Positions 25,906 to 37,013 of a stretch of 64,000 bases of DNA are shown piece by piece. Numbering within the stretch: the stretch's first letter is position 1; each line of letters opens with the position of its first letter. Location of the stretch: assembly GCA_001414485.1 (NCBI GenBank), contig LLEY01000134.1, positions 62,001-126,000 of the forward strand, in the 5' to 3' direction. Below the pieces are notes generated by a model. The model had not been told where the DNA came from. It was given only the letters and a program-made list of their open reading frames with translations, and searched no databases. The position numbers and the translations under genes were made by a program. The stretch comes from Calycina herbarum (Eukaryota > Ascomycota > Leotiomycetes > Helotiales > Pezizellaceae).

Positions 25906-26337
25906 CTAAACTTTAGTATATCTCTTACTTAAAAAAAAATCGAAAAAAAGGTAAGTAAACTAATTAAAAGAGAAACGCCTTTATTAGTAACAGCTTATTT
26001 AATACTTTAATAGAAATCTGCTTATATATATAAGAAGAAAGTACTAGAGTATAACGAGACTAGGGAATTATATCTAAAGGCGGATAACTCTATTCTCTAT
26101 AAAGAGTTCTCTATAACTAGATAAAAAGCACGTAATAATATATAAGTTAAGTTAGTATTAGACGACGATATTACTACTAGAATAATCAATAGTATTCTAC
26201 TTATTTAGATATATAAAGAGAATTATACACCGTAGTTTTGCCTTAGTTTAAGCGATAGCCGGCTAGTACCGATAGTAGAGTAAGGAATACGAATAAAACT
26301 AGTAGAATAAACCTTAACTTTATAGTATTATTATATA
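25906..26337 (+). other. Unassigned degraded region, possibly once coding
   Basis: Read in one plus-strand frame from about 25960 to 26330, stops are few and fall at TAG/TAA codons typical of RIP. The residues look protein-like (for example R-L-V-P-I-V-E-Q-G-I-R-I-K-L-V). I do not recognise a family. The stretch is cut off by the MITE at 26338, so it may be an older transposon or gene remnant. Confidence 0.3.
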
Positions 26338-26775
26338 ACGTAGTATATTAGTACTCTACGTATATTAGTACTCTACGTACTTGAAATCTCATATAAAAAA
26401 CGTCTGTATACAACCGTGCACTTTACGTATTTATTTATAAAAAAATCTAAAATTAAAATTTTACTAAGAAAATAAGAGTTTAATATTATAATAATATTAA
26501 TTTTAATTCTTTACTAGTTTTAATTAATAATTCGCTTAAAAATACTCTTATAATTATTATCTATTTTTCCTTTTCTAAATAACACTTTAATATAAGATAA
26601 GTAATATTTAAAACCTAAAAATTAAGAATACTCTTATATTAATAAAACTAAAATTTTAATTTTAGATTTTTTTTATTAATAAATACGTAAAGTATACAGT
26701 TGTATATAGACGTTTTTTATATAAGATTTCAAGTATACAGAGTACTAATATACGTAGGGTACTAATATACTACGT
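26338..26775. mobile_element. MITE with long terminal inverted repeats (MITE-1)
   Basis: A 438-bp element flanked by TA on both sides (26336-26337, 26776-26777). The inverted repeats start ACGTAGTATATTAGTACTC and extend about 130 bp inward. No coding capacity. The ends resemble those of the Fot1-like copies here (ACGTGGTTTATTAGAACC), so it may be mobilised by that transposase class. Confidence 0.82.
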
Positions 26776-26777
26776 TA

Positions 26778-27339
26778 CTAGCTTAATTAATACTATTAGA
26801 GTTTACTAAAGAACTAAAAATTATACTCTATTTAATAACTAGACGGTAAACTAGCTGCTGTTTTCAGTAGGTTTAGTCGCTGTTTTCTACAGCTAACTTA
26901 CTAAAATCTCGCGCTGCCCTAGCGCTCGCGTACCTTATAGCTAAGGCAGTACAGCGGTAGAGACCTCTGTTATAGGAATATCAAATCTCTTATCTTATTC
27001 TTATTTAACATTTTCTAAGAAGAGAGGAGTAGAAAACGGCTGCCTACTATCCTCTAGGTAACTTAAGATAGCGGTTATTCTATCTATATCTTCGTTTATC
27101 CTCTCTCTCTCTCTCTTCTATCTTCTTTCTTCTAAACCTCTTATACTTAACTATTACTATCTCTCGCTCTACCTCTCTCCTACCTCTCCGCTGGCCGCTA
27201 TTACTTAGACAGCAGGCTTCTCCTTTATATCCTCTGTCTTACTTCTTTACTTTTAATCACCTTTGCCGTCGTCCTCTTCGGTTGATTTAGTCGATATACG
27301 TTGTTACTAACAACTAATACTAAGCTCTACCTCCTCTAA
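26778..27339. other. Region upstream of the DUF3435 relic
   Basis: Mixed composition with some unmutated CA and CG dinucleotides. It contains a (CT)n microsatellite at about 27100-27118. It may hold the promoter and the first codons of the recombinase gene, but no start can be fixed. Confidence 0.35.
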
Positions 27340-28821
27340 CAGCGATAGATTAGATATCAAGAGCTACTTTAATATAAGAGATAAGTAAGAGGGGACCGAC
27401 GCTAAGACTAAGCCGACCGACGTTAATACCGATATAGATAGAGATAATAAGACAGACCTGCTAGATCTGAAGTAGCTTACTAGAGAGAAGAACGCCTAGC
27501 CGCTAGAGTACTACCTCGACTAAGAGAATAACTCCGACAAATCCGAAGATAAAGATAAGGACTATCGCAATAGTAGCCTCCTTCTCTTAGATATAATCGA
27601 GGGAAATTTCTATTAGTATATATCTTATTCTCTTCTTATATACTATTATCTACTATTAAACTACTAATCTAATACTCTTTATAAATATTATAAGTATATA
27701 TAAAAGAATTCTACCTAGGTGATATAAGCTATCTCTCGTTGTACTCTTAAGACCTTCTTTAAATAGATATTAAATTAATATTAGAAGAAGAGTAGAAAGA
27801 TACTTATAGATATCTAGTCGGCTAGTACGCTCGAGATATACTAGAAAGTCTTCTAGCTTATATATAAATAAGCGACTAGAGAGAAGATTAAAGAGAAGAT
27901 AAACTGTTATATATATTAGGTAAGTAGTATTTCCTGTCTACCTACTTAATCTAGACCGAATTATTATAAATAAGAGCTAATGAAATATTTATTATAGGTC
28001 TTTAAGAAGCTAGCGAAGAAGTACTACTTATTAACAAAGAAGTATAATAATATTACTATATATATCAAGGATCTTATAAGCGTTCTATAGACTAATTTAA
28101 CTACGACGAAGTAGAGATATATATATAGCTAGTAGCGGATCTAAACTAGCCTCTTTTACTAGCTAGCTATATTCTCTATAAACCGACCTTTAGCGCTCTT
28201 AAAGCTTCGTTATAGTAACATCGCGGTGAACCTGCTATAAGACCCTAGTAGAGAGCCTTATTAGATCCTAATCAAGTTTACGTACGAGTTTATAAAGAAG
28301 TATCTCGGTATAAAAGAGTTATAAGTTTAACCTTAAGCCTTATCTCGTCCTCTTACTATTCCCTTTCCCTGCTTATTCTAGCTAAGATATATAACTTATA
28401 TAGAAGCTAGGAATACGTTTATACTCTCTAAGATTATCTTTGATCTATCTCTAATACTTAGTCTATACGTCGCTTTTCTAGGTCTTATCTTTGCTAATAA
28501 TACGTTCTTAGCCTCGAGTCTTATATTAGCTAAGAGGATTAGTAAGCTAGATATCCCGCCTAGCTATAAGCAGCTGCTCTTATATCTTAAGCTAGAGATA
28601 GCTAATATCCTCGTCTTCTATAAGTCTATTAGAACGCCTTATAGCTAGGAGATCTCGCCTAACTAGCTACTACTATATATAACTTTCTTAAAGTAGATAA
28701 AGCGGCTCGGTATACTTATTAGGTTCTCGTAGATTACACGTCTATACTGCCTTCGATACGGTGTAGATAACGTCTTTAACTAGAGTAGTATATATTATAT
28801 AGTTCTCTTCTTATAACCCTA

Positions 28822-29062
28822 TATTAAGAGTTACACCCGTGGAATAAGTCTTGGAGTACTCTAGCGACGCATTCACGTGACCTCGCTTGGCAACGCATGG
28901 ACGTAACAGAACCTTCGAGAGTACCCTTGGCAGAACTCTCTAGAATAAGTTAACTAAGTATATAAGTTAGTAAGGACTCTAGCTTAGAAAGGACAATCGA
29001 ATCTTCTTATATATAGACACCTCTATAGTTCAATTCATTAGTATTTGCTACAAGTCCTAACA
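28822..29062 (+). repeat. 5' LTR of the chromovirus
   Basis: 241 bp. The start has decayed to TATTAAGAG (TGTCAAGGG in the 3' copy) and it ends TCCTAACA. Confidence 0.92.
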
Positions 29063-29094
29063 TTAGATTCGATTCTTAAACTAATACTAGAATA

Positions 29095-29268
29095 ACAGGC
29101 CTTTATAGTAATACTAGAACATATTAGGCTATTTTAGCAACACTAGAACATAACGGGCCTTTACAGTAACACTGGAATATATTAGGCTATTTTAGTAACA
29201 CTAGAACTTAAGGGCCTTTACAGTAACACTAGAACTTACGAGCTATTTCACGGCATTTACGGAACTTA
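29095..29268 (+). repeat. 57-bp tandem repeat in the chromovirus leader
   Basis: Three units with GGCCTTTA at 29099, 29156 and 29213. Each contains CAGTAACACTAGAA-like and ATTAGGCTATTTTAG-like strings. It lies between the 5' LTR and gag and is probably untranslated. Confidence 0.75.
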
Positions 29269-29339
29269 CAGACAATAGGAGAACCATAAGAAGGTGGTAT
29301 ACTAAATCAGCTACCTACCTAGTTTCTATAGTATATTTA

Positions 29340-32300
29340 AGAGCAGCGGAATTAGTTAATATCTACCTAAGAGGACGATCGTCTACGGATTACGAACAAG
29401 TAAAAGAAGGATAAGGAAGCTCGCTTATAGATAATCTACAACGATAATAAACCTAGGAAATCTCTTCCTCTGCTACTAGAATTCTATAGAGACTCGGATA
29501 AGCTAGAAGCTTAGTTATAATAAGCACGAGCTAAAATCGAAGTCGACTACTATAGATATACTAAATACGTTAAGTTTTAGGTACTTAACAGATCCTTATA
29601 AGGTAAGGCGCTCCGTAGAATAGAAGTATAGGTACGGGAACAGGGCAAGCTAGAGCTAGCTAATAGTAGTAATTTCTTAGGTTAAGTAGAGTTTATATTT
29701 AGAGACCTATAGGCTAAGGAAAGAGCGTAACGAAAGCTAGAATCCTTCTACTAGGGCTTAAGACTATTCCTAGAGGTCTTTACAGAATAGCAAGCCCTAC
29801 TTATAGAGTCTAGAGGAGGATCTTAGCTAGATAACGTAAAAAAGGTGTCTCTTAACTGAATCCTTAGTAACGAGTTAGTTAAGGTAATAATCACAGTTCC
29901 TTCTCAACCTAACTTCGAGTCTTACTACTCTATTATTAAAGAAACGGACGACCGCTTAAGGGCTTATAAAGCTCGAACATTAAGATCTAGGGCCTAGACT
30001 CTTCTAGAAACACTATAGACCTCTTAGAAACGCTCGACGGATGCTATATAGCAGGTAACAAGCGGTAATATCGCTAACAGACCGAAAGTTACCTGTAAGG
30101 CATCTGTAGAGGGTATAGATTAGGAACCAGCACCTGCTAAAGTCTTAACAACTAGTACTAAGCGTGCTAAATAGATGTTCTAGGAAGAACGAAGCAACCG
30201 TGCTTATACTAGTCGCTGTCTTCGCTACAGAGCTACTAGTTATTTTGTTTAAGAATGTCTATATAGACTACTAAGGCAACCTGTAATAGCGGATTCGGTC
30301 TGTAAACAGAAGGCAGAGGTTAAGGAAGTAGTACTAGAATTAGAAGAAGAAGACAGTAATGTCTCCTTGGATTCGGAAAACTAGTAGCTCTTATTAGAAA
30401 GCGTAGGCAGGGGCGACGAAGGGAGTTGTTAGTAATAGACACTTAGAGACATTTTAAGTAGGAATATATAGACGAAAAACCTCTTCTTATATCGACTTTA
30501 GTAAATAGGGTAGCTACTTTATAAGCCTTAGTAGATTTAAGGTGTTTAGTCTATAGAATTGTTTTAGACTGTTTTGTCCGTCGTTATTAGCTCTCTTATA
30601 TATAAATTATACTAAGGCATTTACAGTTAGTAGAAGGAGTATTAGAGGATACTATATCCTAAGTAGTATCTTTTAGTATAGACATTAGAGGCTACCAGCA
30701 GAAACAGGTTTATGCTTACGTAGTCTCTAAGATCGAGGGCTATAAAATAATTCTAGGAAAATCTTAGTTAAGGAGAGAGCAAGCTTTACTTAACGCTACT
30801 AAAGGATGCTTACTCTTCTAAGACTCTAGGTTAGAAGTTTATAACAAGCTAGAAAGGTCTTACTCCTATAAGTAAGTAAGCGTAGCTGTCTTCTACTTTC
30901 TTATAGATTGAAAACGGAAGCTACAAGTCTTTATAGTAAGCCTTACAGATATTATAAAAGCCTTAGCGGAAAAGAAGTATACGGACCTATAGACGAAGCT
31001 ACCTAGCTGGATTAGCCTAGAATTCTATCTAGTATTTAATAGGAAGGAAGTAAATAAGTTACTAGTATATTATAAAGGAATTAATTATAGTATCGAGCTC
31101 TTATAGACTGAAAACGGATTAGAAGAAACAGTCTTCTAAGGGCTACTCTATAACATGTTACGAGACGAGCTGTTAGTGCTCTGTAAAACCCTAACAGAGT
31201 TACTAGATAAGGAATTCATTCGAGTAAGCAACTCTCTAGCAGCTGCGCTAGTACTTTTTGTACGGAAGCTAGGAGAGGGTCTACGGTTCTGTTACAACTA
31301 CCGAGCACTGAATAAGTTAACCTGTAAGGACCGCTACCCTTTGCCTTTAATCTAAGAGATACTTAACCGGATTAGGAAAGCTAAGTAGTTTATAAAAATA
31401 GATATTATTACTACCTTTTATAAGATACGGATTAAGAAGGGAGACGAGTAGAAAACGGCTTTCTAGACACGCTTTAGGCTTTTTAAATAGCTTGTTACCT
31501 CTTTTAGGCTTATAAATGCTCCTAGCACTTTCTAGTAGTATATTAATTATATACTTTAAGAGTTCTTAGACGACTTTGTCTTAGCATATATCAACGATGT
31601 CTTAGTCTTTATAGACAGCACCTGTAACTAGTACCGCGAGCATGTCTGTAAAGTAATATAAAGGCTTTAAGATACTAGGCTATAGCTTGATATTAATAAG
31701 TACGAATTTAAAGTATAGTCTATAAAGTACCTTAGTTTTATCATAGAAGTAGGGAAAGGTTTATAGATAGACCTAGCTAAAATATAGGCTATTATAGATT
31801 AGAAAGCACTAATAACAGCAAAAGGCGTCCTTAGCTTTCTAGGATTTACGAATTTCTATCGACGGTTTATTAAGGACTTTTTATAGATTATAGCTCCTCT
31901 TTATAGACTTGTTAAAAAGGATATATCCTTCTAATAGACAGACGAAGCGAATAGAGCCTTTGAATAGTTAAAGCAGGCTTTTACAGAGGCCCTAGTACTG
32001 GCTTAGTTTAACCTAGATTACGAGACGGTCCTAGAGATAGACTCCTCTGGATATTACTTAGGAGGCGTGCTTTCTTAAGTAAAGAATAGCGTCTTACAGC
32101 CTGTAGCCTTCTTCTCAAAGAAACACGCACCTACTGAATATAATTACCTAATATATAATAAAGAGTTATTAGCTATTATTCAGTGTCTTAAGAAATAGGA
32201 AGCGGAGTTAAAAAGTGTTAGGTAGTTTATAGTACTTATAGATTATAAGAATCTTAAGTACTTTATAATAGTCTATAAACTGTCTAAAAGACAAATGTAG

Positions 32301-34049
32301 TAGTAGTTAATACTTAGTAAGTTTAACCTAATTATCTAATACTACCTAGGCAAAGAGGGAGGACTGCTAGATATACTAATAAGGAGGGACTAGGACCTCC
32401 TAGAGGAGGGAGATGAACGCCTTAATTATAGGATAGTATAACTGATTCTAGACAGAATAATTTAAGGAAATACTATACGGCTAGCACTAGTGTCAGTAAA
32501 CGGGAGGAATTAAGTAAGCGACGTAGCGACGTAGCAAGCGTTTATAGACCAACTATAGAACCTCTAAGAAGAGGGAAAGGTATAGAATAAGGACTTTAGG
32601 CGTCTTATAGACACTGTCTACTAAGAAGATAGGGTGTTTCTAGTAGACCTCGCTTCTCTAGTTAAAGTCTCCGTCTCTAACTGCTTAGTTAATAAGAACG
32701 GTGATTTATAGTTTAAGAGTAGACTATAGGTCCTCGACTATAAGCTGCTATAGACCGTAATTATATAGGAACTCTATGATTCTATACTTATAGGCTATCC
32801 TAGTAAGAATAGGACAATTATAATAGTCTTAAGAGAGTTCTTTTAGCTAAACCTACAGACTATAGTTAAGCAGTTTGTCTATAACTATGGAGTTTACAGA
32901 CGTACTAAGGTCTAGAGAGACTATAAACAAGGCCTGCTTCGTCCGTTACTAATTCCTAAGCAGTAATAGCAGAAGATCTCTGTCGACTTTATTAGACCAC
33001 TACCTATAAGTAAAGGCTCTGATATAATAACAGTGTTTACAGACCGTTTAGGTAAAGGGGTACTCCTTATAGCTTATAACTCGACTATATCATCGGAGGA
33101 ATTTGCTCGCTTATTCATTACCACACACTACAGCTTACATAGACTACCAAGAGCAATAGTATCTAATAGGGGCCCGTAATTCATTAGACAAGCATAGACG
33201 CTTTATAACTTCTTATAGATTAAACAACAGATCTCTATAGCCTTCTATCTACAAACTAACAGGTTAACAGAACAGGTAAATGCTAAAGTTAAGACGCTTC
33301 TACAGCAGTAGATTAATATAGCTTAGGACGACTAGGCCGACTAGCTGCCAGTAGTATAGCTAGCTTTTAATAGACGAGATTTAATATTAACAGGTATAAG
33401 CCCCTTCTAACTCAGCCACGGCTATCCGTTACAGACTATCGACCCCTTAACAGACGTCGTAGCACCTATAAACACAAAAACACTAATTCAAAAGGGCGAA
33501 GCAATAGTAGCAAAGATTAAGGCTATTATAGAATAGGTATAATCATTAATAGCAAGGGTATAACAAGACTAGGAGACTTAAGTAAATCGTTTATAGAAAA
33601 CCGCTTCTATATATAAGGTTAGAGACAAGGTTTACTTAAGCTTATAGAATATATAGACAGACAGGGCTAGTAAGAAACTAGACGCTCGATCCGCTAAGTT
33701 CACAGTTATCGAGGTTATTAGCCTATCTATATACAGGCTAGACACCCTGCCTAGTATCTACAATGTCTTCAATATAGACTTATTAAGGCTAGCAGCTACA
33801 GACCCGCTGCCTAGTCAAATTATAGACGATAATCAACCACCTATAATATTAGTAGACGATACTATAGAATAGCAAGTTAAAAGAATACTAGGTCAACGGC
33901 AAAAGAAGCTCCTAGGGAAAGGCTCTTATACTCGACTCGAGTATAAGGTTAAATAGACAGGATACGTAAACCTAACATAGGAACCTGCTACTGAGTTAGA
34001 GGACATAGTAGCCCTAGACACCTACCTTCAAGAGCAGGAAGAGGGGTAA
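29340..34049 (+). pseudogene. Chromovirus Gag-Pol with C-terminal chromodomain (degraded)
   Basis: Gag ends with a CCHC knuckle remnant (R-C-L-R-Y-R-A-T-S-Y-F-V-Q-E-C, about 30215) in which Cys and His are now Tyr. A short open stretch at 31155-31355 encodes reverse-transcriptase block [14 protein letters not shown] and [12 protein letters not shown]. The catalytic box reads A-Y-I-N-D-V-L-V-F at about 31590. RNase H has L-E-I-D-S-S-G-Y (about 32035). The integrase has I-S-V-D-F-I-R-P-L-P and I-V-S-N-R-G-P-Q-F (about 33160). A chromodomain (Y-T-R-L-E-Y-K-V-K, T-G-Y-V-N, E-P-A-T-E-L-E-D) covers about 33930-34020 and would steer integration to methylated histone H3. The frame ends at TAA 34047-34049, touching the LTR. 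Inactive through RIP stops. Confidence 0.9.
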
Positions 34050-34290
34050 TGTCAAGGGTTACACCCGTAGAATAAGTCTTAGAGTACTCCAGCGACGCAT
34101 TCACGTGACCTCGCTTAGCAACGCATAGACGTAACAGAACCTTCGAGAGTACCCTTAGCAGAACCCTCTAGAATAAGTTAACTAAGTATATAAGTTAGTA
34201 AGGACTCTAGCTTAGAAAGGACAATCGAATCTTCTTATACATAGACACCTCTGTAGTTCAATTCATTAGTATTTGCTATAAGTCCTAACA
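34050..34290 (+). repeat. 3' LTR of the chromovirus
   Basis: A 241-bp LTR beginning TGTCAAGGGTTACACC. The preceding AGGAAGAGGGG is the polypurine tract and overlaps the last codons of pol. Confidence 0.92.
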
Positions 34291-35335
34291 CTCTACCTCT
34301 ATCTATTATACGATATACTAACTATAGACTAACAGGTAATATAAGTAACGCGCTCTAGAATATAATAATATAATATACTAAGATTAACACCTTTATTAAG
34401 TACTATCTCTGTCGAATAGTTACTACTAATATACGAGCTATCGTCTCTAGCTATAAACCTTAGCGCGACCTAATATAGGCGGCCTATTAGATAACTCGCT
34501 AGATCGATCCTAACCGGCTATAAGAACTTATACCCGAGGAATTCCTATCTATTAATTAGGATCCCGTCGTCTGCTGTCTTATTATAGAGCAGGAGAAATA
34601 GAAGGGCTACTTCTAGAGTATAGCGATATAGTAGCTAGGGTACTAGATTATTAGCTAGGTAATCTTTAATACTAGGCAGCGGCTAAGAGCTACGCTTCTT
34701 AAGTACGTTTAAGAGCGCTAGGATCTAGAACACCTAGTCGACGAGATTAAGTAGTAGCTTTCTAGGCTTAAGCTTAGCTAGAACGTAAAGACTACCTTAG
34801 ACTAGAATAATAAGATACCTCTACTCTAGAAGCGCTTAGCTGAGACGGTGATAACGCTTCTAAGTACGACTATCGAAGAAGAGTTCTACTGTTATAATAT
34901 AGCTATTAATATAGTCGCTGCTTACTACTACTTCTAAGAGAGAGGAGCTGCTACTATACTACGTAAAAGGTCGTCGACGCGACGAACGAGTCTAATACTG
35001 TCGAAGAAAATTAGCTCTTAGCTAGTAGCTGCCTAGACCGAGAAGTAAGCGTTAAGTAACGCTATGTTATTAGTGTTTACTAAGAAGAGAACTACTACCT
35101 GTTTCCTCTACTTAGAGAAGCAGAGCTTACTATTCGAAAAGCGTACTTATAAGTTTACTAGCCTAGGAGACTTAATAAAGCACTTTAAGTAGAAGTATCT
35201 AGCTTATATTAAAGAAGAGGATCGGCTCTAGTATAAGGTCTATCGAATAGAGCTATAGTATAAGTAGTATCTCTAGAATCACGTAGAGAGTATCTATAAA
35301 ACCGTTTCCTAGTACTTGAATAATATACCTAAGAG

Positions 35336-35792
35336 TATATAATCATAGAGCTTATATTTACTCTGTCTTTTCTCTTCTTCTCTGCTCTTTCTAAGTTAAT
35401 ATACTACTCTTACAGCGTACTTCCTAAGTAAACTCATAGCTAGTTATACGATTACAGGGTTACTTACTTGTTCTAAGCAACTTTCTTTAGAGTAAGACTA
35501 AATTAGATAAGGCTCTAGTAACTACGTAAGAATAGAAGGCTATTCTAGGGCAGAGCTAGTTTATAGGCTACTAATATAACTTAGTCTTATAGACTTTCTT
35601 TTACTTATAGTAAGCTTAAGACCTACCTAGATTAATTCAAGGTTATAAAGAACGTCGTATACTAGTATCTACTAGGCTTCGACGTTATTACTCTATACTC
35701 TTAATTTAGTATAATAGTTGCTATATATTAGACTAGCGAAATCGCTATAAGTAAGATATATTATAATAGAAGAGATTAATTAAAATAAGATA
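35336..35792. other. Region downstream of the DUF3435 relic
   Basis: AT-rich and partly RIP-mutated. No clear reading frame on either strand. It ends with the TA that flanks MITE-2. Confidence 0.4.
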
Positions 35793-36208
35793 ACGTGTAT
35801 ATATAGCGAACCGGCTAAACAAGCGAACCGGCTAACTGAAAATATACCTAAAATCACGATTTTAATATTTTAATATCTCTACGAACTATTAATCAAAAGT
35901 TTTAAAATTAAAACTTTGATTTTATTACTATATATATATTTAGAATTCTAAGTTTCAGACGCTATATGATTTTACTTAGCGATTCGCTTAAAAATACCCC
36001 TGTAATCTTATCTTTTTTCTTCTTCTTTTAATAACTTTTTAATATAAATTAGCCTCAGTCTTATATTTTATAACTTTTATATTTATATAGTAATGAAATC
36101 AAAGTTTTAATTTTGAAATTTTTAATTAACAATTCGTAAAGATATTAAAATGTCAAAATCGCGATTTTAGATATGTTTTCAGTTAGCCGGTTCGCTATAT
36201 ATACACGT
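35793..36208. mobile_element. MITE-2, non-autonomous relative of the pogo-like element at 37112-54969
   Basis: A 416-bp element flanked by TA (35791-35792, 36209-36210). The ends read ACGTGTATATATAGCGAACC followed by two AGCGAACCGGCTAA units, and the complement closes the right side. The inner arms (AATCACGATTTTAATATTTT, TTTTAAAATTAAAACTTTGA) are also inverted. It has no coding capacity. The 5' end of the pogo-like element at 37112 carries the same doubled AGCGAACCGGCTAAA unit. Confidence 0.85.
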
Positions 36209-36210
36209 TA

Positions 36211-36460
36211 GTATAACTATTATTTCTTATACTAGCTCTATATTTAGAATCTACTGTAATTTTAACGTCTTCCTAGCTTACTCCTAGGACTCTATAAGCC
36301 TCTAGAACCTATAAGAGTCCTAGAACACTTGCTCCTAGAACTATAGAAGGTTCTAGGAGTAGTAATCCTAGAATACACTACGATTCTAGGACTCTTACTA
36401 GTCCTAGGAGCTAGTAAGTTAAGTATTAGCTATATAGCTAAGGCTTAATCGTACTTTAAG
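36211..36460. repeat. Cluster of TCCTAGRA motifs in both orientations
   Basis: Between about 36270 and 36420, at least eight copies of CCTAGGA/CCTAGAA/TTCTAGGA-like strings alternate in orientation, for example TCCTAGGACTC, CCTAGAAC, TTCTAGGAGTAG and AGTCCTAGGAGCTAG. They could fold into hairpins. No gene is present. The last five bases (TTAAG) are the left duplication of the solo LTR. Confidence 0.5.
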
Positions 36461-36702
36461 TATTAGGGCTTATAGTAAGTACTAATGAATTAAACTATAG
36501 AAGCTGTCTATATATAAGAAGATTCAATTATCCTTTCTAAGCCAGAGTCCTTACTAACTTATATACTTAGTTAGCTTATTCTAGAGGGTTCTGCTAAGAG
36601 TACTCTCGAAGGTTCTATCACGTCTATACGTTGCTAAGCGAGGCCACGTGAATACGTCGCTAGAGTACTCTAAGACTTACTCTATAAGTGTAACCCTTGA
36701 TA
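36461..36702 (-). repeat. Solo LTR of the chromovirus family, reversed
   Basis: 242 bp matching the complement of the 28822-29062 LTR, flanked by a perfect TTAAG duplication (36456-36460, 36703-36707). No internal sequence remains, so it arose by LTR-LTR recombination. Confidence 0.9.
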
Positions 36703-36796
36703 TTAAGTTTATATAATAGATTTATTTAAGCTATATTATTATATAAGCAGATTCCTACTATAGTTCTTTATACTAACTATTTATTTATACTAACTA
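36703..36796. other. Short AT-rich spacer
   Basis: Starts with the TTAAG duplication and ends with TA at the MITE-3 border. Nothing else is seen. Confidence 0.5.
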
Positions 36797-37013
36797 ACGT
36801 AGTTTATTAGTACCTCGTATATATTAGTATCTTATATACTAATATATCGACGCTTTTGCTTAATAAATAGATACTCGTTAGTATATAAGCTTTTTATACT
36901 AATAAGAGTTGTCTCCGCTAAGGTATACGAATCTATTATAATAGACCTATTATAGTAGAAAAGTAGAGAAATATACGAGGTACTAATATATATAAGGTAC
37001 TAATAAACTACGT
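36797..37013. mobile_element. MITE-3 with Fot-like termini
   Basis: A 217-bp element with inverted ends ACGTAGTTTATTAGTACC, flanked by TA (36795-36796, 37014-37015). The first bases match MITE-1 and differ little from the Fot1-like copies (ACGTGGTTTATTAGAACC). Non-coding. Confidence 0.8.

Larger units (their letters stand above)
28822..34290 (+). mobile_element. Chromodomain Ty3/gypsy retrotransposon (chromovirus) inserted in the DUF3435 gene
   Basis: A 5469-bp element with 241-bp LTRs (28822-29062, 34050-34290). The target duplication is CCCTA (28817-28821) versus CTCTA (34291-34295), one C-to-T apart. Gag-Pol is on the plus strand and ends in a chromodomain right at the 3' LTR. Two solo LTRs of the same family lie at 36461-36702 and 55091-55331, both reversed. 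Confidence 0.92.
27340..35335 (+). pseudogene. DUF3435-type tyrosine-recombinase gene with C2H2 finger, RIP-degraded and split by a retrotransposon
   Basis: Two halves (about 27340-28821 and 34296-35335) join once the chromodomain gypsy element is removed. The acidic N-terminus (about 27340-27570) is followed by DUF3435 blocks. These include L-A-I-F-S (about 28160), I-K-F-T-Y-E-F (about 28270), K-I-I-F-D-L-S-L-I-L-S (about 28430), L-G-L-I-F-A-N-N-T-F, L-D-I-P-P-S-Y-K-Q-L and Q-I-T-R-L-Y-C-L-R-Y-G (about 28730). That last one fits the R-x-x-x-R-Y-G segment of the family. The second half ends with a C2H2-like finger (C-F-L-Y-L-E...G-D-L-I-K-H-F-K) at about 35095-35200 and a second weaker one. 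DUF3435 proteins include the captain recombinases of Starship giant elements. Full of TAG/TAA stops, so inactive. The family call is from motif memory. Confidence 0.78.
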
